Origin: an uncultured Bacteroidales bacterium
GTDB taxonomy: Bacteria; Bacteroidota; Bacteroidia; Bacteroidales; WCHB1-69
DNA: 64,000 bases
Direction of reading: 5' to 3'
Assembly (NCBI GenBank): GCA_934699095.1
Contig: CAKUVI010000006.1
Location: 118,647 to 182,646, forward strand
This document shows, piece by piece, positions 35,124 through 43,138 of this stretch. Under the pieces are notes generated by a model. It was not told where the DNA came from, searched no databases, and saw only the letters and a list, made by a program, of their open reading frames with translations. Position 1 is the stretch's first letter, and each line of letters opens with the position of its first letter. The translations under genes were made by a program, and so were the position numbers.

Positions 35124-35332
35124 AGATTTTTATTGATTGTATTTATTTGATTTTCTGTATTTTACTGTTTATTGTCATATCCATTGTTTTCTTTTTGGGC
35201 GTAACCCTGACGGGTCGGGCTTTCCGCCTTAATCGCAAGGGTTTCCGCCCCGATTTTCTGACGAAAAAGGCGGCTTCCGTTGGTCGCCTCTTTTTCTGTC
35301 GAAAATTTCGGGGCGCAACCTCCTTACGATAA
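35120..35332 (+). CDS. Small single-pass membrane protein
   Basis: 70 residues beginning at the ATGA overlap with terL. Residues 3-29 are strongly hydrophobic (IDCIYLIFCILLFIVISIVF), and the remainder is basic. The longer open frame from 35054 is an artefact of the terL region. Function unknown. Confidence 0.55.
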   Translation: MKIFIDCIYLIFCILLFIVISIVFFLGVTLTGRAFRLNRKGFRPDFLTKKAASVGRLFFCRKFRGATSLR

Positions 35333-35364
35333 CGTGCTCCAATCCCTTACGCGATACAATAGGA

Positions 35365-35407
35365 AAAACAAAAACGCAGTCAAACAGCACGACTGCGTTT
35401 TTGTTTT
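35365..35407 (+). terminator. Strong terminator hairpin with conserved loop, copy 2
   Basis: AAAACAAAAACGCAGTC (35365-35381) pairs perfectly with GACTGCGTTTTTGTTTT (35391-35407); the loop is AAACAGCAC. It ends the packaging operon and shares its loop with 31119 and 53179. Confidence 0.8.
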
Positions 35408-35599
35408 GAAAGTCACTTATAAAAAAACAACATCTATTATGGAGTTATGCCATAGCTCCATATTCGCATTGCATTACGAGATATGGCTTTATTGTTTGAT
35501 AATCAGCAATATAAGAAAATAAAAAGTTTAAAATTCTTTTCATTATGTCTTCTGCACAATAAAAGCGCCGCTTTTTCTGTTGTTATAGCGGCAATGTAG

Positions 35600-35700
35600 C
35601 CCCACCTATGGTCTTCAAGACCAGTAATTTGGCAATTACTCAACAAGGTGAGCGGGACTGTCCTTTTCCAAGCCCCACCTATTCAAAACAAGGACAGCCC
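35600..35700 (+). ncRNA. Candidate structured RNA, three hairpins with duplicated CCCCACCTAT
   Basis: GGTC/GACC (35610-35622), AGTAATT/AATTACT (35623-35640) and GGG-CTGTCCTT/AAGGACAG-CCC (35654-35700) follow each other without gaps in between for the first two. CCCCACCTAT occurs at 35600-35609 and again in the loop of the third hairpin (35673-35682). Strand and function are unknown. Confidence 0.45.
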
Positions 35701-36107
35701 CATCTTTTGCTGTATATGTAAATAAAAGGCCCAAATATCGGGAATTTCGGACGTTTATATATTTACAACACAAATGTGCCATTGGCGGCTCAAAAGCCGC
35801 CGAGACTGGCTGTTTTGCGCCCAAAACAAGCCGTTTTCAATATGGATGAATGCTGCTGAATACACCGCTTTACAGGCGGTGGACGGCGGCGGTGGTGATG
35901 CCGTTTTGCAACGGCTGAACCGCCGAAAAGGAACAAATAATAATTGAATGTGGACGGTCTGATATTTACAACGTGGACGGCGGCGCGTGCCGCCGCTGTA
36001 TCTTAATTTTTTGTTTACAATTAAAAACTGACCTTTGCCGCCCGCGTGCCGTTGATATGCTGTTTTTATGCTGCTTTTATTGTGTAAACAACTGAATATC
36101 AATAGAA

Positions 36108-36115
36108 TAACTTTG
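36108..36115 (+). promoter_or_regulatory. -7 element (TAACTTTG) of the accessory block
   Basis: A TAnnTTTG match in AT-rich DNA about 215 nt before the small gene at 36334. A second, weaker candidate (TATATTAG) lies near 36267. Confidence 0.4.
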
Positions 36116-36333
36116 CGCCCAAAGTGCCGAAAATCTGCGAAAAATTCCGTTAATTTATTGTAAATCAGCAAATTTTTCTCAAACTTTTTTCTAACTGTCT
36201 GATACTCAATGAAATAATTTTCAAAAAAAGTGCATTTTTATTTGGTGGTTTCCGTAAAAAGTTGTATATTAGCGACATAAAACAAAGGGGATAACAAACC
36301 CCGACAATTTCAAACCCTTAAAAAATATAGATT

Positions 36334-36507
36334 ATGCAAGTTGACGATGTTTTGAGATTCACGAACCTGTTGAAGAACCTTTGGAGATTGTACGCTATAA
36401 TCCCCGATGACCGCAAAAATGACGTTTACGCGGATATTTGCCGCGTTGAATCCCGAATGAGCGCGGACACCTACACCCAAGTAATTGACAACCTTATTTC
36501 ATTGTAA
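36334..36507 (+). CDS. Small helical protein of 57 residues
   Basis: MQVDDVLRFTNLLKNLWRLY... to a TAA at 36505. It is a compact, charged, amphipathic-helical sequence directly after an A-rich leader (CCTTAAAAAATATAG), and it ends 19 nt before the next gene. Function unknown; the reading frame and spacing make it likely real. Confidence 0.5.
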   Translation: MQVDDVLRFTNLLKNLWRLYAIIPDDRKNDVYADICRVESRMSADTYTQVIDNLISL

Positions 36508-36526
36508 CCCCCTAAACCCCGAAGCG

Positions 36527-36802
36527 ATGAACAAGCCCGACAACAATTTTTTCAACAACATTGCAACGTTCTGCACCTTTTTGAACAATGAGAGCGTAAC
36601 CCCCGAAGACGTGTTTTTTATCCCCGAAGACTATCCCGACACCACCAACACACAATATTTCGGGATAAACACCGCCAGCGGAGCGGAAACCGTCAAAGCG
36701 GGCATCTACTTCTATAAACAAAATGACGTGTACGAGCTGAAACAAGCCGAAGACGATGAAAACGGCTACCGATACGAATATTTGGGCAGCGTGACGGACT
36801 GA
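36527..36802 (+). CDS. Small acidic phage protein of unknown function
   Basis: 91 residues from the ATG at 36527. Acidic and aromatic-rich (VFFIPEDYPDTTNTQYFGIN, YELKQAEDDENGYRYEYLG). The small acidic character would fit a DNA-mimic or accessory protein, but no family is recognised. Confidence 0.5.
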   Translation: MNKPDNNFFNNIATFCTFLNNESVTPEDVFFIPEDYPDTTNTQYFGINTASGAETVKAGIYFYKQNDVYELKQAEDDENGYRYEYLGSVTD

Positions 36803-36974
36803 CCCAGCCCGCCGCCCTCCCTCATATTTCCCGCGATGGGTGAAACGTTTATCAACAGCGCGGGCAGGGCGAGAGGCGGGACACGTTACACTTTAACGGC
36901 TTTTTTTTCAAAAAAAAAGCGTGCAAAAAACTGATTAGCAGACAAAAACGAAAAATAAAACTACACAGCCCCAA

Positions 36975-37001
36975 GGCGGGGAACTTCAGACCCTCCCCGC
37001 C
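36975..37001 (+). promoter_or_regulatory. Leader hairpin A before the RadC-like gene
   Basis: GGCGGGGA (36975-36982) pairs with TCCCCGCC (36994-37001) around the loop ACTTCAGACCC. AAAATTTCA follows at 37048-37056, six nt before the ATG. The same arrangement precedes the genes at 37616 and 38505. Confidence 0.5.
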
Positions 37002-37061
37002 GTTGATAAACGGAAAAACAAACGACAACCGCCGCCCATTTTCACACAAAATTTCAAGACA

Positions 37062-37541
37062 ATGAACCAATCAACAATTTACAGAGAGCCGGAGACGGCG
37101 AAAGCCCCCGAAATCGAAATCCACTACAAAACCGCCGTAAGGCCGGCGCAACGCCCCCAAATCCAGAGCGCGCCCGATGTTTACAACACAATGACCGAAA
37201 ACGGCGAAATGGCGCGAAATATGGAATACAAAGAGATGTTTTTCGCCCTCTACCTGAACCAGGCGAACAAACTTTTAGCCCTCCACAAAATAGGCGAGGG
37301 AACGACCACCGCCGCCCCCGTAGATGTTAAATTTATAATGCAGGGCGCAATAATGACCAACGCCGCCGCGCTGGTAGTGTGCCACAACCACCCGAGCGGC
37401 AGCACCAAGCCCAGCCGAAGCGACAAACTACTGACGGAGAAGATACGCCAAGCCGCCGAACTTTTCGACATCCGACTGACCGACAGCGTGATAATAACCG
37501 CCGACAATTATTTTTCATTTGCCGAAGAGGGCATAATATAA
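37062..37541 (+). CDS. RadC-like JAB-domain protein
   Basis: 159 residues. The JAMM motif CHNHPSGSTKPSRSD (H-x-H followed by S and D) is intact, with the expected preceding GAIMTNAAALVV strand. RadC-like JAB proteins are common on plasmids, integrative elements and phages of Bacteroidetes; their biochemical role is not settled. It is the first gene of the trio with matching leader hairpins. Confidence 0.8.
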   Translation: MNQSTIYREPETAKAPEIEIHYKTAVRPAQRPQIQSAPDVYNTMTENGEMARNMEYKEMFFALYLNQANKLLALHKIGEGTTTAAPVDVKFIMQGAIMTNAAALVVCHNHPSGSTKPSRSDKLLTEKIRQAAELFDIRLTDSVIITADNYFSFAEEGII

Positions 37542-37553
37542 GCAACAAAGAAA

Positions 37554-37574
37554 GGGCGGAAAAGACCCCCGCCC
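37554..37574 (+). promoter_or_regulatory. Leader hairpin B before the Ala/Pro-rich gene
   Basis: GGGCGG (37554-37559) pairs with CCGCCC (37569-37574) around AAAAGACCC; AAAATTTCA follows at 37602-37610, directly before the ATG at 37616. Confidence 0.45.
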
Positions 37575-37615
37575 GCATTAAATAACCTTATTTTTTCACT
37601 TAAAATTTCAAAAAA

Positions 37616-38401
37616 ATGGAAAAAACCACGAAGAGCGCGACCAGCGCAACGAGAACCGCAACCGCAGCCGCCAAGAGCGCAGCGAAAACCACAACCCCGA
37701 CCGCCACGGCAGCACCAGCCGCCGCGACACCCGCAGCCCCCGCGCTACGGCTTGTTAAGTCGGTAATCGTCCCCCCGATTGGAGGAACACCCGCCGAGGC
37801 GAAACCCGCAACCCCCGCAAAGACGGAGACACCCGCCAAGACGGAAACCAAGCCCGCAGCCCCTGCAAAGGTGGAGACAAAACCAGCAGCGGAGACCAAG
37901 CAGGAGCAGCCCGCCAAGGAGACCCCGAAAGAGGCAACACCCGCACCCGCCGCTGAGACGGAGCAGAAGCCCGCAGAACCGACACCAGCCCCAGCGCCCG
38001 CGCCGATGAGCGCGGAGGAAGCCGCCGCCGCCGCGATACGCGCCGCCGAGGAAGCCGACCGCAAACGCCGCGAATCCCTCGCGGAAATGCAAAAACGACT
38101 TGACGAAGAACTTGAAAAACTCAACCACAAGCGCGAAATTGCAGAAAAGCGGGAAATGTTCATCAAATGCCGCGAGGATATAGAAAACTATATCGGCGAA
38201 CTTGAAGAAGAAACGGAGTTTGAAACAAGTATCTGCCGCCTTTCCTTTGAACGCTTCACGAAAGACGGACTGAGCCGCGAGGAGTTCAAAAAGGTAATGA
38301 CCGTATCAAACACGGCGATAGTAAAGAAGTTTTGCGAGGCGATGAGCGCGGAAATTTGCGCCAAAGTCGGCGAGATTGAAAACGAACTACTGACCGCCTA
38401 A
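37616..38401 (+). CDS. Ala/Pro/Lys-rich protein with helical C-terminal domain
   Basis: 261 residues. The first 150 are low complexity (repeated AKTETP, PAAPAKVETKP) like a histone H1 tail or TonB-type linker. A charged helix (ADRKRRESLAEMQKRLDEELEKL) leads to a helical C-terminal domain (residues 170-260). Nucleic acid binding or capsid packaging of DNA is possible by composition only. Confidence 0.6.
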   Translation: MEKTTKSATSATRTATAAAKSAAKTTTPTATAAPAAATPAAPALRLVKSVIVPPIGGTPAEAKPATPAKTETPAKTETKPAAPAKVETKPAAETKQEQPAKETPKEATPAPAAETEQKPAEPTPAPAPAPMSAEEAAAAAIRAAEEADRKRRESLAEMQKRLDEELEKLNHKREIAEKREMFIKCREDIENYIGELEEETEFETSICRLSFERFTKDGLSREEFKKVMTVSNTAIVKKFCEAMSAEICAKVGEIENELLTA

Positions 38402-38415
38402 AGAGGTAAAAAAGA

Positions 38416-38452
38416 GGGCAGCGGCGCAATTTTCAGACCCGCGCCGCCGCCC
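38416..38452 (+). promoter_or_regulatory. Leader hairpin C before the ArdC-like gene
   Basis: GGGC-A-GCGGCGC (38416-38427) pairs with GCGCCGC-C-GCCC (38441-38452) around AATTTTCAGACCC; AAAATTTCA follows at 38461-38469, then the ATG at 38505. Confidence 0.5.
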
Positions 38453-38504
38453 TTTCACATAAAATTTCAGTTCCAAACAAGAACCAAAACCAATTTGCAA
38501 AAAT

Positions 38505-39137
38505 ATGGAAAATATCAATACAAAAACAGGAGAAATAACGGAAACCGCCGAAAATGTGCAGACAAGGCCGTTAACCGAAAAAGAGAAGAACCGCGCCGCG
38601 CAATTTGACAGACTTTTAGCCGCCAGCGCATTAGCCCGCCAAATCCGCGACAAAATGATTAACGAGGCCAAAAGTATGGCACAAGCTATGTTTTTGGAAT
38701 CCCAGCCGCTGAACTACTTTATATTAAATTTCGTGTACGCACCCGCCGAGGAGGGCACAACGGAGTTTAAAAAGTTCAACGAGTGGAAACAAGAGGGATG
38801 CACCATAAAAAAAGGGTCGAAAGCGTTCCCAGTATGGAGCCAGCCGACCAGCCGCGACAAAAAGAAAGAGCAGGACGGCGAGACCGAGAGCGCACCCCAG
38901 CCCGCAATGATGGAGAACGCCAACGGCGAGGACAACGGCGAGGAAAGCCGCAGCGGGCGCGAGCGTTTCAATATGTGTTATTTGTTCAGCAACTTGCAAG
39001 TAATACGCAGAGAACCCGCCGCGACCCAGCCGACCGAAAACGAGACGGCAGAACCGCATGAAGAACACGCCGAGGAAGCCGCCGCCGTGATGGTCGCCGC
39101 CGCCATCGTCGAACCCGAACCCATCAACATTTTTTAG
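38505..39137 (+). CDS. ArdC N-terminal-like antirestriction protein
   Basis: 210 residues. The segment KFNEWKQEGCTIKKGSKAFPVW followed by RFNMCYLFSNLQVI matches the ArdC N-terminal domain pattern (W..G..V.KGEKA...P ... VFDISQ), a single-stranded-DNA-binding domain of plasmid and transposon antirestriction proteins. The peptidase domain of full ArdC is absent. A Glu-rich tail follows. Protection of incoming phage DNA is the plausible role. Confidence 0.65.
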   Translation: MENINTKTGEITETAENVQTRPLTEKEKNRAAQFDRLLAASALARQIRDKMINEAKSMAQAMFLESQPLNYFILNFVYAPAEEGTTEFKKFNEWKQEGCTIKKGSKAFPVWSQPTSRDKKKEQDGETESAPQPAMMENANGEDNGEESRSGRERFNMCYLFSNLQVIRREPAATQPTENETAEPHEEHAEEAAAVMVAAAIVEPEPINIF

Positions 39138-39145
39138 AAAGGAGG
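39138..39145 (+). promoter_or_regulatory. Near-perfect Shine-Dalgarno sequence
   Basis: AAAGGAGG lies 7 nt before the ATG at 39153. Strong SD sequences are uncommon in Bacteroidetes, where most starts have an A-rich leader. Confidence 0.6.
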
Positions 39146-39152
39146 CGCGGCG

Positions 39153-39350
39153 ATGATGGACAGAATAACAAAGGCACTCACGGCGGAAAAATACCACCTG
39201 CCGAAAGTCGGACAGTACACGGGCGCACAACTCGCGGAAATGCTGGAAACCAACCACGCGCCCGCCGCCACGGTGGAAGCGTTCAGAAAATACGTAGTTT
39301 ATGCCACATTGAACGCCCCGAAAAGAATTGTAATACAGCCGCCCCAATAA
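39153..39350 (+). CDS. Small phage protein of unknown function
   Basis: 65 residues (ATG at 39156 is equally possible). Helical, with GQYTGAQLAEMLETNHAPAATVEAFRKYV. It has an exceptional ribosome-binding site and is followed by a terminator, so it is the last gene of the accessory block. Confidence 0.6.
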   Translation: MMDRITKALTAEKYHLPKVGQYTGAQLAEMLETNHAPAATVEAFRKYVVYATLNAPKRIVIQPPQ

Positions 39351-39370
39351 GGGCGGAGACAAGCCCCAAC

Positions 39371-39412
39371 AAGGCGCAAAGATCCGAAAAACGGAACTTT
39401 TGCGCCTTTTTT
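39371..39412 (+). terminator. Rho-independent terminator of the accessory block
   Basis: AAGGCGCAAA (39371-39380) pairs with TTTGCGCCTT (39398-39407), followed by a T run. Confidence 0.85.
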
Positions 39413-39580
39413 AGTGCCATATCCCCCAAAAAAAATTTTTTCCGCCATCCGGCGGAAAAAATTACGGCGGCATTCCGTAACGGGAAATGACAGCCGCTTC
39501 CCGGAGGTCAGCATCTATTTTTTGAGGCGTCATTCTCCCCTTACTCCATATCTGTCCCATACGTTTTTCAACAAGCGGCT

Positions 39581-39588
39581 TATCTTTG
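39581..39588 (+). promoter_or_regulatory. -7 element (TATCTTTG) of the portal operon
   Basis: It lies 18 nt before the ATG at 39607 and supports that start. Confidence 0.6.
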
Positions 39589-39606
39589 CGCAAAAAAACC
39601 AACCCT

Positions 39607-39885
39607 ATGGCCACAAAGATAAGACGCGCCGACGCGCTGCGGGAAATGGAGACCCGCGAGAAGTCCAGCGGCAGAGCCGCCCGTTTCTCCGTCCAGTTCT
39701 ATCTGAAAAACGGTGAGCTGGTCTCGTTTCCGAGAGCCGTTGTGAGAGGCTTGAAAGCCGACATGAAGAGCAACCGCCTGCGCGGGATCCAGCCCGTGGA
39801 TTCCGAGGGGAACCCCGTCGGGCACATCCACGCAGTCTCAATAGACAATCTAAGAGAGTTCAACGGGATGCAAGTAGTGATATAG
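39607..39885 (+). CDS. Small phage protein, head-assembly region
   Basis: 92 residues. Basic N-terminus (ATKIRRADALREMETREK) and a C-terminal beta strand region ending GMQVVI. It starts the portal operon, 4 nt before the portal gene. Function not recognised. Confidence 0.55.
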   Translation: MATKIRRADALREMETREKSSGRAARFSVQFYLKNGELVSFPRAVVRGLKADMKSNRLRGIQPVDSEGNPVGHIHAVSIDNLREFNGMQVVI

Positions 39886-39889
39886 CATT

Positions 39890-41206
39890 ATGGAAATAAC
39901 ATTCAACAAGAAAGGCACGCCGCTGCTGTTCCTGGGCAGGGTCTCATACGGCAGCACCGTGAAGAAACCCACCGTGAACGAGGAAATCTTCGAGAAATTC
40001 TCGTTCAACGATGTGGAGTATGCCTGCTGGGGCGGTTCCAACCGCTATCCGGAAGAGGCGCTGGATGTCATCGGCAAGACGGGAGTCCTCTCCACAGGCC
40101 TCAACTACAAGTGCCGCTGCTGCTACGGGCAGGGGGTGCTTCCCGCCACCATCACGGGTCTTGACCAGCAGAACCGCGAAATCTACACCCCCGTCAACCG
40201 CCCCGAGGTGCTCAACTTCCTGCGCGGCTACACCTTCCGCAGCTACCACACCGCCGCTTTCCGCGACCTCATAAAGCTGGGCAACTGCTTCCCCGTGTTC
40301 GTCTTCAGCGCGGACGGAAGCCGCATCCTGCGCACCGAGGCCGTCAACGCACGCCACTGCAGAATCAGCATAGACAAGTCCCGTCTGCTCCTTTTCGGGG
40401 AGTTCGGCAGACGCTTCCCAGACCACACCGCCAAGGTCGTCACCATGCTCGACGAGGCCGACCCGTTCACCCACCTGCAGATCCTCAAGGAGCAGGGGAA
40501 GCTCAAAGGCCGCTGCGTGGCCTTCCCGCGAATCCGCAACTACTACTCCGGCAACGACTACTACGCGCTTCCCGACTGGGACACGGCCTGGAAGAGCGGC
40601 TGGATAGACATAGCCCACAAGATACCCACGTTCCTGAAGAAAGCGTACTCCAACGCCATGAACCTCATGTGGCACATCCAGATTCCCGACACCTACTGGG
40701 AGAAGAAGTTCCCCGAGGAGTCGTTCGAGTCCACCGCCGACCGCGAGAAGGCCATCAACGCATACCTTGACAGCTTCGAGGAGCAGCTGACCAGCGAGGA
40801 GAACCCCGCCAAGACCCTCACCACGGGATTCTCCCTCAACGAGAGCGGAAAGGCCGAGGAGAAATGGGTCATCGAGCGGCTGGAGAACGAAATCAAGGCG
40901 GAAGACCGCCTCTCCACGTCAGCCGCCGCCAACTCCGAGATCCTCTTCTCCCTCATGGTGAACCCGAGTGTGTTAGGCGCCGGGTTACCAGGCGGCCCCT
41001 ACGCGGGCAACGCCGGAAGCGGCTCCGACATCCGCGAGGGGCTGCTGGTCTCCCTCATCCTCAACTACATAGAGAAGCAGCAGGTGCTCGACCCCATCGA
41101 ACTGATGCTGGAATACAACGGCATCCACGATGTGGAGCTCGTGTACCGCAACATCATACTCACCACCCTCGACAAGGGCAAGTCCACCGAGGAAAAGCTA
41201 TCATAG
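39890..41206 (+). CDS. Phage portal protein
   Basis: 438 residues. The dodecameric ring at the capsid vertex through which DNA passes. The helical stem and clip pattern (LSTGLNYKCRCCYGQGVLP, AAFRDLIKLGNCF, and the C-terminal NPSVLGAGLPGG ... REGLLVSLILNYIEKQQ) is like that of Bacteroidetes phage portals. It is unusual that the portal gene lies 4.8 kb after terL with an accessory block in between. Confidence 0.7.
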   Translation: MEITFNKKGTPLLFLGRVSYGSTVKKPTVNEEIFEKFSFNDVEYACWGGSNRYPEEALDVIGKTGVLSTGLNYKCRCCYGQGVLPATITGLDQQNREIYTPVNRPEVLNFLRGYTFRSYHTAAFRDLIKLGNCFPVFVFSADGSRILRTEAVNARHCRISIDKSRLLLFGEFGRRFPDHTAKVVTMLDEADPFTHLQILKEQGKLKGRCVAFPRIRNYYSGNDYYALPDWDTAWKSGWIDIAHKIPTFLKKAYSNAMNLMWHIQIPDTYWEKKFPEESFESTADREKAINAYLDSFEEQLTSEENPAKTLTTGFSLNESGKAEEKWVIERLENEIKAEDRLSTSAAANSEILFSLMVNPSVLGAGLPGGPYAGNAGSGSDIREGLLVSLILNYIEKQQVLDPIELMLEYNGIHDVELVYRNIILTTLDKGKSTEEKLS

Positions 41207-41208
41207 TT

Positions 41209-42204
41209 ATGACACCGAGACTTTTCGCACCCGAGAACAACACCAAGGCGGAGGAGTTCAAGCAGTTCCTCCCCGTAAATGTCACCTGCTCGTTCCGCTC
41301 GCTGGCTCCGGCCATCGCGCAGTGCGAGACCAAGTACCTGCTGCCCGTGCTGGGCGAACCGCTCTTCGAGCGGCTGGCGGCGTACTATGAGGCTGGCACG
41401 CACGACAGCGACCTGCTGGAAGTGCTGCTGAAGCGCAGCCAGTACGCCGTTGTCCGTCTCGCCTACTGGCAGGACTACGACCTGCTCTCCGTCTCCATGT
41501 CCGACAAGGGCGCGGCGGACAACGCGGGGGAGGGCAGGCTCTACAAGTACCAGGCCGACGCGCTGAAGAAAGCCCTCAAGAACGGCGGCTTCGACCAGCT
41601 GGATTCGGTGCTGGAGTACTGCCACAAGAATATCGAGCAGCTGCCGGAGTTCCTGCAAAGCCCCGCATACACGGACGCGAAGAGCCTCATCGTCGGCACG
41701 ACAAAGGAGTTCAACGACATCTTCCACATTGGCGGCTCGCGCCTCGTGTTCCTCAAGATGCGCCACTTCGTGCGCACCACGCAGGAGACGGAGCTGCGCC
41801 ACCGCCTCGGCAGGGCTTTTTGTGACGAGCTTCTGACGGCAGACCCCAGCGAGGAACGCTACGCCAGGATCCTGCCGGAGGTGAAAAAGTTCACCGTCTT
41901 CTGGTCAGTGGCCGACGGCATCGGGGAACTCCACAGGCTTCCCACCGAGCAGGGCATGGTCTTCGAGACCGCGCAGGCGGCTTCCGGCTCCGACACCGCC
42001 GTCTCCGTAGTGCCTCCGCAGGAGCTGGAGCAGATGGCCGCAGAGTACCGCAGAAAGGCGGAGCGGTACATGGCCAGCGTTGTGGCCACCCTCAAAGCCC
42101 ACATCGCCGACTATCCGGCATACAGGGCTTTCGCGGGCGACAACGCGCCGAAGAACGAGGTATTCCGCCGCGACAACACCAACCGCAAAATCTTCTTTGC
42201 ATAA
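41209..42204 (+). CDS. DUF6712-like head-tail connector-region protein
   Basis: 331 residues from the ATG at 41209, 2 nt behind the portal stop; the open frame extends far upstream but only as a shadow of the portal gene. Helical, with LGEPLFERLAAYYEAGTHDSDLL and RSQYAVVRLAYWQDYDLLS. It resembles the DUF6712 proteins found after portals in Bacteroidetes phages. It ends on the A of the next ATG. Confidence 0.65.
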   Translation: MTPRLFAPENNTKAEEFKQFLPVNVTCSFRSLAPAIAQCETKYLLPVLGEPLFERLAAYYEAGTHDSDLLEVLLKRSQYAVVRLAYWQDYDLLSVSMSDKGAADNAGEGRLYKYQADALKKALKNGGFDQLDSVLEYCHKNIEQLPEFLQSPAYTDAKSLIVGTTKEFNDIFHIGGSRLVFLKMRHFVRTTQETELRHRLGRAFCDELLTADPSEERYARILPEVKKFTVFWSVADGIGELHRLPTEQGMVFETAQAASGSDTAVSVVPPQELEQMAAEYRRKAERYMASVVATLKAHIADYPAYRAFAGDNAPKNEVFRRDNTNRKIFFA

Positions 42205-42608
42205 TGGAACCTTTAGACTACATCACCATCGGCTCCGCCGTCCTCAACTTCCTGCTGGGCGGCACCACGGTATGGAGCATCATCCAGTGGCTCTCCGAAA
42301 AGCGACTCCGCAAGATTGAGGAGAAGAGCAAGGAGACCAGCCTTGAGACACAGCGCTTCGAGGCGCTCACCCAACAGATAGAGTACCAGAAGCAGCTTAT
42401 CGCCGAGTACATCAGCAACGAGCAGGCGAAAGACGAACTTGACGACAAGCAGCGGGAACTCATCGCCACCCTCAAGCGCAACTCCGCACGCATCGAGGCC
42501 GAAAAGATTGAACTGGAACGGCGGCTCACCATCTCGCAGGCCTACGAGTGCCACCGCAAGGACTGCCCCGACAGAATGAGGAAAACAACCCAAACCACAG
42601 AGATATGA
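42204..42608 (+). CDS. Small membrane-anchored coiled-coil protein
   Basis: 134 residues. N-terminal hydrophobic helix (ITIGSAVLNFLLGGTTVWSIIQWL, 7-30), then a continuous coiled coil to residue 110 and a CHRKDCPDR motif. It could be a holin- or Rz-like protein, or serve in head-tail assembly; no family is recognised. Confidence 0.55.
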   Translation: MEPLDYITIGSAVLNFLLGGTTVWSIIQWLSEKRLRKIEEKSKETSLETQRFEALTQQIEYQKQLIAEYISNEQAKDELDDKQRELIATLKRNSARIEAEKIELERRLTISQAYECHRKDCPDRMRKTTQTTEI

Positions 42609-43138
42609 GAGAGTGTGAACAAGACTACCGGGGAGACCTGCACAACTCCCCGCAGGCGTTCAGCCGCTACCTGCAGGACTTGGCCGCACGGCACAAGTCG
42701 CTCAACCACACACCCGAAGAGCCGCACTTCTTCCGCGGCGAGCTGGAGGAGTTCTACACGGGCTTCAGAGACCGCGTGAACTTCCCCGCCCTCGTCCAGG
42801 AGGGAGGCGAGGTGCGCTTCACTTCGGACAACGCCGACAACGCCTTCAAGGAGCGCGAGTCCTCCTTTATGGTCGTGCAGTCCTACGAGGAGGATGGCGA
42901 CTATGACGCGGTGTATGAGGCTTTCGACCTCTGCGAGAGAATCGGCGACGAGATCATCCGCAGGATGAACCTCGACAAGTACGAGGCCGCCTGCATGGTG
43001 GTCAAGGAGTTCCGCCTTGACGAGGTGACGGCCATCCCGATTCAGAACGTCCGGGAACGTTACGCGGGGATGCGCTACACGTTCACCACCAGCGCACCCT
43101 TTTGGAACGAGATTGACACGAGAAACTGGAGGCCATGA
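42605..43138 (+). CDS. Phage head-tail or tail completion protein
   Basis: 177 residues from an ATG that overlaps the previous stop (ATGA). Acidic and helical, with EESSFMVVQSYEEDGDYDAVYEAFDLCERIGDEIIRRM. By position it would connect head and tail. The function is a context call only. Confidence 0.55.
   Translation: MRECEQDYRGDLHNSPQAFSRYLQDLAARHKSLNHTPEEPHFFRGELEEFYTGFRDRVNFPALVQEGGEVRFTSDNADNAFKERESSFMVVQSYEEDGDYDAVYEAFDLCERIGDEIIRRMNLDKYEAACMVVKEFRLDEVTAIPIQNVRERYAGMRYTFTTSAPFWNEIDTRNWRP

Larger units (their letters stand above)
35530..36333. other. 800-bp non-coding region with many strong hairpins
   Basis: No gene of convincing quality is present on either strand. It contains a three-hairpin block (35600-35700), further stems at 35784-35801, 35808-35832, 35865-35881 and 35978-35995, three GTGGACGG repeats, and a promoter-like TAACTTTG at 36108. 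It begins the accessory block between terL and the portal gene. Confidence 0.6.

Noticed and set aside
35755..36171. 138-codon minus-strand open frame in the hairpin-dense region
   Set aside because: Composition follows the palindromes, no promoter or homologous motif, and two large stem-loops lie within it.
40864..41208. N-terminal extension of the gene after the portal gene
   Set aside because: It overlaps the portal coding region in another frame; the ATG at 41209 follows the portal stop by 2 nt.
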